From Candidatus Poribacteria bacterium (GTDB lineage Bacteria; Poribacteria; WGA-4E; PCPOR2b): 40,818 nt of DNA. Positions 34,905 to 40,818 of this stretch are shown in pieces. The position numbers and the translations under genes are program-made. Position 1 is the first letter of the stretch. The number at the start of each line of letters is the position of its first letter. Location of the stretch: positions 1-40,818 of the forward strand of contig JAJEAL010000129.1 in NCBI GenBank assembly GCA_022822785.1. Reading direction: 5' to 3'. Under the pieces are notes generated by a model, which worked only from the letters and a program-made list of their open reading frames with translations, had not been told where the DNA came from and searched no databases.

Positions 34905-34954
34905 GATTAGAAAATCTCCTATTTCAAAGATATGGGTCGGGCAAGTCGCTTTGG

Positions 34955-34973
34955 ATCCCGATTTATCGGGGAT
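34955..34973. repeat. Short palindromic repeat, CCCGATTTATCGGG family, copy 3
   Basis: ATCCCGATTTATCGGGGAT between the small unknown gene and mod, matching the core of copy 2 exactly. Confidence 0.6.
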
Positions 34974-35061
34974 GCCCGATCTACGGGTGTGATAATTCAC
35001 TCTTGCTGCACACATTGCACTCCTCTGGAGTGTGGGGATTAGACGCTTCGGTATACTATAG

Positions 35062-35082
35062 ACATATCGCTCCGCTGGAGCG
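35062..35082. repeat. Palindromic repeat GCTCCGCTGGAGC, variant copy 3
   Basis: ACATATC then GCTCC-GCT-GGAGC, just downstream of the mod stop. It differs from copies 1 and 2 by compensating arm changes, so the hairpin is kept. Confidence 0.5.
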
Positions 35083-35097
35083 AAAGCGCCATACGGA

Positions 35098-38064
35098 TTA
35101 AGCGTACCGTGTCTCCCGAAGATCGTGCACGCACATTACCTCATTCCCCCGTGGGTCAATCACCTTCACCGCGACGCGCTGGTGTTCACCCGCAGGGAAC
35201 GGCAGCGATTCGGTCCCGCTGAACTTCTCAAAACGGTCTGCGTCAATAACCCCTTTGAGTGCCCGCGCTATCTTGTCCCACGCCTTTTTGTCGGGGAAAA
35301 ATGCTTGGGTGATGCAGAAGGTTCGGCCGTCGTAGTCGCTGTCAACGAACCACGCTGCCACCTTGTCACCGCCTGCGGAGCTCACTGTGTTCTCTACCGG
35401 GTTATAGATGTCTACCCCCTCCATCTTGACGATATATTCCCCGTCCCCTGTCGTTTCGATTTCGGTGCGCGGTGATCCGAATACAGTGAATAGTTGACTG
35501 GAAGGCGTTTCCTTGAGCAGATCGCCCATCGCTACGTCGGGGTTGATGTGCGCTATATGGATGCGGACCCTCGGATTCGGATCGGCTTGAATAGCCGCTT
35601 GCGCTGCGCCATCGAAACTGAAACCTGCAAAGACTAGTTGATTATACCCGCGTTGAGAAGCAATAGGTAAGCACTCCTCAACCTGCATCGCTGTTACAGG
35701 TCCGTGCTGCGGACCAAATACCACCGCCACATTTCGATCCTCATTATCACCTTCCCAACTCCCTTCGGCGTGGAGAATACCATCCTCAAGCGGATCGAGT
35801 GTTGCAAAATTCATCTGCTGGTCATCGGGGAAACGCACACCGTCATTTTTGAGCAAACGAATCATCTGATCGAGATATGCTTCGGCGTTGGTGGGTTCGC
35901 CTTCAACATCGCCAGACTCGAATGTGTTTAGTGCTTCCTCCGGTTCACCGCCGATGGGTGAATCGAAGTCAAGCGATGCTTCGGCGGGTTGCACCGCCTC
36001 CACCGTAAAGGGACCGCTCACCCGCAGCTTCTTTTTGTCCATCTCCGGTTGATCGACTAACTCCTCTCCATCGGAAGATGCGGCGATGCAGCCGTTCACC
36101 TCTTCCATCTTTGCCCGCCACGCCGCGCGATAATTGGTTAAGGCTTCGCGCAACGCTGGGGGCCAATCAGGATCGGTGTCAAACGGCACCTCCCACTCCT
36201 GCCACGCTGTTGTTGGAAGCTGCCAACGTCGTCGATCTGCATCCGTGACTGCCTTTTTTCCCTCACGCCGCTCCTTCTCCGCAAGTTTGGAAAGCAGCCC
36301 CGTCCGAATTTCCTGTGTGACTTCTGTCAGGGCGTTGTTGAGAGTCTCCAGTTTTTCTTTCAGAATCGGCTCATATCTTGCAAAAATGGGGTCAAGCGCG
36401 GTGTTCTGAGCGATACTTCTGAGTGTGATGTGTGGAACCGTTTTGTTGATGAAGCCTCCCGAAATCCCTTCCGCTTCATTTCTAAGTTTGTAGTATTCAA
36501 AGTTACCCGTCAAGAGACGTTGCCGCGCTAGCGCGACTGCGACGCGGCTGGTATCAATTGTTATCCACCGTCTGCCCCAATTCTCGGCGACATAGGCGGT
36601 GGTGCCACTGCCACAGGTAGGATCGAGGACGAGATCACCGGGGTCTGTGGTCATCAGGAGGCAGCGTTCGATAATTTTAGGATTGGTCTCAACTACATAT
36701 CGTTTTGATTCACTAAATCCAGCAGCGGTATCTGTCCAACTGTTTTCCATCTGAATTAGTGAAAAATCATTGTGATATTGTCGAAAGTAAAGATTTCTCC
36801 CTAGAATCAATAACCTTTTAGCCATTGACAAGCGGCTCATTCCTTCTAGGGTTGTCCGCCAACTTTTTCGACTCAATGGGCTAAAAACTCGTCCCTCATA
36901 CTCAAAATTGTAAGTACAAGAAGGTGTATAACCAGACGAAGTGAGCGTAGATCTCTTGAAAATCCTTAGTAAATCTTCAGAAGTTAATGCTTGGATTTCG
37001 GATCCCTGTAGTTTTTCATAAGTTCCATCGTATCTATCAAGGTAAGAAAATTCTGATTCCTCTGACAAATCTCGATGAAAGAAAATCGGTCTAAATTTTA
37101 CTTGATTTATATCTTTCGTATACCACATGATGTAGTCATAAACCCGGGCAATTCCCTTTTGTCCTAATGGGCTCATGCTTCGGAAATTAATCATGGCCTG
37201 AAAATTTTCACTTCCAAATATCTCATCTAACAAACACCGCACCCGATGGATATTCTCATCACCAATCTGCACAAAGATGCTCCCGCTATCCGTCAACAGC
37301 TCTCTGGCGACAATCAGCCGGTCACGGAGATAGGCGAGGTAGGAGTGGACGCCGAGGGTCCATGTATCACGGTACGCTTTAATCTGCTCCCGTTCACGGG
37401 TCAGGTCCCCTTCCCTATCCTTCACATCGCGCTGGAAGACGGTGGGTTGGAAGTTTGAGGCGAACTTGATGCCGTAGGGTGGATCAACGTAAATCATCTG
37501 CACCTTGCCAGCGAGATCTTCGCGCTGTGCTAGTGAACTCATAACAGTGAGGCTATCGCCCAAGATGAGGCGGTTCCGCCAGTCCACATCGTGTTGGTAA
37601 AATTGCACCGCATCGCGGTATTCCTGTTGCGGATCGGCAAAGAGCTCGCGCTGGACATTTTCTCGTTCTGCTATTTTCACAATGGCTTTTGCACTCACGT
37701 GCTCGTGGATATGCAGCGCAACCGGATCAACGGCGAACGATTCCGCCTCCTGTTTGCCCGCCCATTCGAGCCATGGTCCGTGGTGCCTCACCGCTGCTGC
37801 GAGGGTTTGCACCTCGTCGGCGGAGAGTGCTTGCTGCTGTGCCTTTGCGAGCAGTTCGGGCAGTTGGTCCGCGTCGCCGTTTTCGTCGAATCGTAGGCTC
37901 GGCGGCAGGTGGGGGTTGTAGGCGTATTCCTGCTTCGGTTGTTCGTGGACTCTCCCATGTGAGGCGATGCCCGCGGGTGGGTTATTCTTTCGGGAGGCGT
38001 CGTCATGCCGGTAATCTTGGACTTCGGTTTCCTGCTTTTTAGCCGAGCGTTTCTTTCGCGCCAT
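35098..38064 (-). CDS. mod: Type III-like Mod DNA methyltransferase
   Basis: A 988-residue N6-adenine (or N4-cytosine) methyltransferase that recognises the site for the Res partner. The catalytic DPPY is at 194-197 and the SAM motif DPTCGSGTT at 481-489, so the order is beta class as in Type III Mod proteins. The target-recognition region lies between, about residues 290-450 (bases 36717-37197), and is markedly more AT-rich than its flanks. The long N-terminus is basic. About 450 residues after the SAM motif hold a helical stretch and a C-terminal domain of unclear role. It starts 32 bases after the ImmA/IrrE gene stop. Confidence 0.93.
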   Translation of the reverse strand: MARKKRSAKKQETEVQDYRHDDASRKNNPPAGIASHGRVHEQPKQEYAYNPHLPPSLRFDENGDADQLPELLAKAQQQALSADEVQTLAAAVRHHGPWLEWAGKQEAESFAVDPVALHIHEHVSAKAIVKIAERENVQRELFADPQQEYRDAVQFYQHDVDWRNRLILGDSLTVMSSLAQREDLAGKVQMIYVDPPYGIKFASNFQPTVFQRDVKDREGDLTREREQIKAYRDTWTLGVHSYLAYLRDRLIVARELLTDSGSIFVQIGDENIHRVRCLLDEIFGSENFQAMINFRSMSPLGQKGIARVYDYIMWYTKDINQVKFRPIFFHRDLSEESEFSYLDRYDGTYEKLQGSEIQALTSEDLLRIFKRSTLTSSGYTPSCTYNFEYEGRVFSPLSRKSWRTTLEGMSRLSMAKRLLILGRNLYFRQYHNDFSLIQMENSWTDTAAGFSESKRYVVETNPKIIERCLLMTTDPGDLVLDPTCGSGTTAYVAENWGRRWITIDTSRVAVALARQRLLTGNFEYYKLRNEAEGISGGFINKTVPHITLRSIAQNTALDPIFARYEPILKEKLETLNNALTEVTQEIRTGLLSKLAEKERREGKKAVTDADRRRWQLPTTAWQEWEVPFDTDPDWPPALREALTNYRAAWRAKMEEVNGCIAASSDGEELVDQPEMDKKKLRVSGPFTVEAVQPAEASLDFDSPIGGEPEEALNTFESGDVEGEPTNAEAYLDQMIRLLKNDGVRFPDDQQMNFATLDPLEDGILHAEGSWEGDNEDRNVAVVFGPQHGPVTAMQVEECLPIASQRGYNQLVFAGFSFDGAAQAAIQADPNPRVRIHIAHINPDVAMGDLLKETPSSQLFTVFGSPRTEIETTGDGEYIVKMEGVDIYNPVENTVSSAGGDKVAAWFVDSDYDGRTFCITQAFFPDKKAWDKIARALKGVIDADRFEKFSGTESLPFPAGEHQRVAVKVIDPRGNEVMCVHDLRETRYA

Positions 38065-38096
38065 ATCTATCTTTCCTTTGCTTCAAATTTCTGGGG

Positions 38097-39305
38097 TTAA
38101 GGATTTGTTGCTTTTCGATATTGTGTGGGGTTAGAACAATCTATCCTCTCTAGTGGGTTATTTCTCAATAGGCAATCTTCCAACCCAGGCAAGCTTTTGA
38201 CCTTAATATTCAGATGGTTTGCAAGTTCTTCCATTGAACATTGCCCCTGATGGTATTTGCTGAACGCGAGTTCCATAAATCTGTAGCCGAGGTACACTGC
38301 GTGGGTGTTATAATAGTTTCCACCGCCTGGGGATTCGCCTCCTGCGCTTCCTTCTAGGCGAGATTCATACTCCTCAGTCCATTGCTCTGTCTTCTGCCAA
38401 TAATCGTCAAATGTAAAGACACCTCGATTAACCAGTTTCAGCAAAATGACTGGACGACTCACTTTATAGTAACCTGCCAACTCCTCAATCGCAGTATCAT
38501 CGTAAAGTGAATCGTTGAAGCGAGTTTCCAAATCGCCAGATGGCACTAGAAATTCAGCGGCGAATTGGTTGCAAAAGACCTCAATTTGCTCACCTATAGG
38601 GTTGATGCCTCGTGTAATACCATTCTCGCCGAGTAATAGGTGAGCCAACTCATGAAAGAGTGAGAAAATCTGCCTGACAGACGATCTACTATTATTGAGG
38701 TAGATTACTGGAAACTGCTCGTGGATGAGACAAAAGCCATCAACGGAGTCGTCTCGGAATGCATCCTTAAAAACGAAGATGCCTTTTTCCTCAACCTGTT
38801 CTCGCCAATTTTCGAGTGCTGCTCTTGCATTTTGCCAATTTGCCTGTGTTTCAACGCTGATGTCCAAGTATGCTCTAGTTTGTTGTGCCAACTCTGTCGG
38901 TGAGTTATCAAGTTGGGAGTGAAGATCGTGGAAGATTTTCGCTTCGGCAGGATTCACACCCATGTTTAGCTCCATCAATGAAAGCTGCCTCGCGTGTGCC
39001 TGACGTAACAGAATACGAATACCTGGGCCTAATTGCTCAATTTCAGAACTTCGCAGTGCAAGCTGGTTCACAAAATCAGGTTCTTGGGGAGGTTCTGGGA
39101 AGAAGAACATAGCGACAGGACGTTTGTATTTGTCAGCCAACTTTTCAAGTTGAATATAAGTCGGTGCAGCTGCCCCGGACTCCCAGTCAGCTATGGTAGC
39201 GACACCCCTATTGAAGGATTTGGCGACCTCTTGCAGGGTATATCCTGAGCGTTCTCTCGCCCATTTGACTATGGTGGGATTAATTCCTTGAATGTATTCA
39301 GCCAT
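38097..39305 (-). CDS. XRE helix-turn-helix plus ImmA/IrrE metallopeptidase
   Basis: A 402-residue two-domain protein. Residues 8-68 form an XRE-type DNA-binding domain (LQEVAKSFNRGVATIADWESG). The centre holds the zinc-peptidase motif H218-E-x-x-H222 in SLFHELAHLLLG, with EVFCNQFAAEFLVP supplying the third ligand region. Such proteins cleave partner repressors and often control mobile elements or defence genes. Here it lies between the ATPase and mod and may sense infection and regulate the island. The ribosome site is weak. Confidence 0.9.
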   Translation of the reverse strand: MAEYIQGINPTIVKWARERSGYTLQEVAKSFNRGVATIADWESGAAAPTYIQLEKLADKYKRPVAMFFFPEPPQEPDFVNQLALRSSEIEQLGPGIRILLRQAHARQLSLMELNMGVNPAEAKIFHDLHSQLDNSPTELAQQTRAYLDISVETQANWQNARAALENWREQVEEKGIFVFKDAFRDDSVDGFCLIHEQFPVIYLNNSRSSVRQIFSLFHELAHLLLGENGITRGINPIGEQIEVFCNQFAAEFLVPSGDLETRFNDSLYDDTAIEELAGYYKVSRPVILLKLVNRGVFTFDDYWQKTEQWTEEYESRLEGSAGGESPGGGNYYNTHAVYLGYRFMELAFSKYHQGQCSMEELANHLNIKVKSLPGLEDCLLRNNPLERIDCSNPTQYRKATNP

Positions 39306-39342
39306 GAGATAATCTCAGATCGGGATCCTTCAATCTTGAGTT

Positions 39343-39361
39343 TCCCCGATCAGATTGGGAT
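39343..39361. repeat. Short palindromic repeat, CCCGATTTATCGGG family, inverted variant
   Basis: TCCCCGATCAGATTGGGAT resembles the complement of copies 2 and 3. It lies in the 93-base gap between the ATPase and ImmA/IrrE genes. Confidence 0.4.
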
Positions 39362-39398
39362 GCAAGCCCCTGATTCAGACAATGATTATGAACATCCC

Positions 39399-40751
39399 TC
39401 ATTTATTCCCTTTCCGCTGCTCCATTTCGGCTTTGCTTTTTGCCCCCCAATCACGCATCTCATCCCCGAAGAAATCTTGAGGCCAATTCGTGATGTTACC
39501 GTACTCGTCCATGGTAAGTCGCTCTATTTCGGATTTACCATCGCTGACTTGACAGAAATAGAGTGCCGTATCAGTAGCGGGAATCTTCTCCTCAGCGATA
39601 CGTCGCTGCAACCGACTCAGCAGATATTCACTGTGGGTCTCAAGGATAATTTGTATATTCCGATTTTTCACAACGTCGATGAAGACATCCGCTAAATCCG
39701 CCTGCGCTTTCGGATGCAGATGTGCCTCCGGCTGTTCGAGGATAAGGATCGAGCCTTCCGGGACGTAATAGCAGAGTGCCAAAATCGGTAGAATCTGGAA
39801 TACCCCCAAACCGATGTCTGTGAGCCGGACGTCGGGACCGTCCTTGTGCTGTTTAAGCCGAAATTCATAATGGTTCTCCCTATCCGGATCAACGTGGAGA
39901 CGGTAGGAATCAATCATCTCTAACCGCTGCAACCATTTCAGTATCTGCTCATCGATCGAGAGGAGTTGAATCCGTCCAGAGAGAAGCGCCGCAACCGCCT
40001 GCTCTCCATGCTGTCCCACACCTTTCGGATGTTCGCCGCCGTATGCGTACTGATCGCGCGGCGGTTCACGGAGCGGACTGAGATGGTGGATTCGGGAAAA
40101 CAGATCCTTGAAAGCCCGCTCAAACGACAGAAAGGGAGTATCCGGCACCCTTGCCGATCCGTCACGAATCCCGTAACACCGAAATGGGATTGAAGAAAAC
40201 GCCCCTTGAAGCCTCAAGTTGGGTGGAAATATCAGCTTGTATTGACTATCAGTATCCCGCACTATCCCGAAGAATTCGTATCCATCGGACATGTAGCCGA
40301 ACCCATCGACAAAGACCGAATCAGCACCTGCCCTAACGATGGTCGTTGAAAAGGAGAGCGCGCTAATTTCAAGTCCAAGGCTCTCGGAACGGAGACGATT
40401 GGGGGTTCGAGGAGCCCGGGGGAGTGACTGTTCCGCTGCACCACGTCCGCCGATAATCAGCTTTTCAGGCAAATTCCACGCTACGGAGATGTCGAGACTT
40501 AAACCCGATTTGTGCCGGTGAATAACCTCATCAAAGCCGGATAAATTGACCACCGATCCCTCATCCCCGAAATCGATTGTTCCATCCCATTCCGGCGGCC
40601 GTTCCGCAGTCTGTTTTAGCATCAGCAGTGCTTGAAAAAGACTAGTCTTTCCGGAGCCATTTGCGCCGAAGAATCCAGTTAATGGAGCTACCTCCAATTT
40701 GCCCGTGTTCTCCCACGACTTGAAGTTCTGGGCACTGAGTTCGGTAATCAT
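39399..40751 (-). CDS. OLD-like AAA ATPase (DUF3696 type)
   Basis: A 450-residue ABC/SMC-like ATPase. Walker A is GANGSGKT at 29-36, the signature-like segment is LTDIGLGVFQILP, Walker B is ILILEQPEAHLHP from 335, and ETHSEYLL holds the H-loop. The C-terminus ITNWPQDFFGDEMRDW is the DUF3696 hallmark. No TOPRIM domain is present, so it is not a full OLD nuclease. Related ATPases act in anti-phage systems. Here it is the first gene of the island, and its own effector may be the adjacent ImmA/IrrE or another protein. The start lacks a strong ribosome site. Confidence 0.9.
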   Translation of the reverse strand: MITELSAQNFKSWENTGKLEVAPLTGFFGANGSGKTSLFQALLMLKQTAERPPEWDGTIDFGDEGSVVNLSGFDEVIHRHKSGLSLDISVAWNLPEKLIIGGRGAAEQSLPRAPRTPNRLRSESLGLEISALSFSTTIVRAGADSVFVDGFGYMSDGYEFFGIVRDTDSQYKLIFPPNLRLQGAFSSIPFRCYGIRDGSARVPDTPFLSFERAFKDLFSRIHHLSPLREPPRDQYAYGGEHPKGVGQHGEQAVAALLSGRIQLLSIDEQILKWLQRLEMIDSYRLHVDPDRENHYEFRLKQHKDGPDVRLTDIGLGVFQILPILALCYYVPEGSILILEQPEAHLHPKAQADLADVFIDVVKNRNIQIILETHSEYLLSRLQRRIAEEKIPATDTALYFCQVSDGKSEIERLTMDEYGNITNWPQDFFGDEMRDWGAKSKAEMEQRKGNK

Positions 40752-40792
40752 AACTTACACTTCACTTTCTATTTTCGCTTGTCTCAGTCCAA

Positions 40793-40818
40793 AGAAACCG
40801 AGTTTTTTCGGAAAAACT
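40793..40818. repeat. Palindromic MITE-like repeat, copy D (cut by window end)
   Basis: AGAAACCGAGTTTTTTCGG then AAAAACT, the first arm and the start of the second arm of the central palindrome seen in copies A and C. The outer arm beside it does not match. It begins 41 bases upstream of the ATPase start codon. Confidence 0.65.

Overview
The window is about 41 kb of bacterial chromosome with roughly 50% GC. It looks like a marine, possibly sponge-associated, heterotroph of the Poribacteria/Latescibacteria kind. That placement is an inference from gene content: four phytanoyl-CoA-dioxygenase-like proteins, an ArsS-like radical SAM protein, many sugar-acid and carbohydrate enzymes, GTG/TTG starts and several families of small palindromic repeats. 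No rRNA, complete tRNA, CRISPR array or transposase was found.

Region 1 (1-5.2 kb, + strand) holds topA, an ftsE without ftsX, and a flavin GMC oxidoreductase overlapped by a small accessory subunit. Region 2 (5.4-15.6 kb, + strand) is a catabolic cluster: Gfo/Idh/MocA dehydrogenase, BNR-repeat protein, MFS transporter, the wreck of an enolase-superfamily gene, ROK sugar kinase, SIS isomerase, aldo/keto reductase, a thioredoxin-fold redox protein, an intact enolase-superfamily enzyme and an iron-type alcohol dehydrogenase. The redox protein is the best find of the window. Its frame is interrupted by a single TGA exactly where the first cysteine of a CPYC active site belongs, and a hairpin with the geometry of a bacterial SECIS follows. 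It is therefore read as a 305-residue selenoprotein (U-P-Y-C).

Region 3 (15.6-20 kb, - strand) is a five-gene run: an ArsS-like radical SAM protein, an RNase Z-like metallo-hydrolase and three non-identical Fe(II)/2-oxoglutarate oxygenases. It suggests a small-molecule pathway whose product is unknown. mtnP and a fourth oxygenase follow as a convergent pair. Region 4 (22-29.3 kb, - strand) holds a solitary Dam-type methylase, a divergent peptide deformylase, a CocE/NonD-type hydrolase, a lone trpB and a membrane-anchored von Willebrand A protein.

Region 5 (29.3-40.8 kb, - strand) is a defence island. In transcription order it contains an OLD-like AAA ATPase (DUF3696), an XRE-ImmA/IrrE protein, a Type III-like Mod methyltransferase, a 71-residue unknown protein, HicA/HicB, a DUF6602-like predicted nuclease and a Res helicase-nuclease whose stop codon directly abuts the VWA gene. 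The HicAB plus DUF6602 block lies between Mod and Res and is bracketed by imperfect direct repeats, and the Mod target-recognition region is strikingly AT-rich; both point to module exchange. A palindromic repeat family (AGAAACCGAGTTTT stem) occurs three times, with a fourth element sharing only its outer arms. All four lie 20-50 bases upstream of a start codon.
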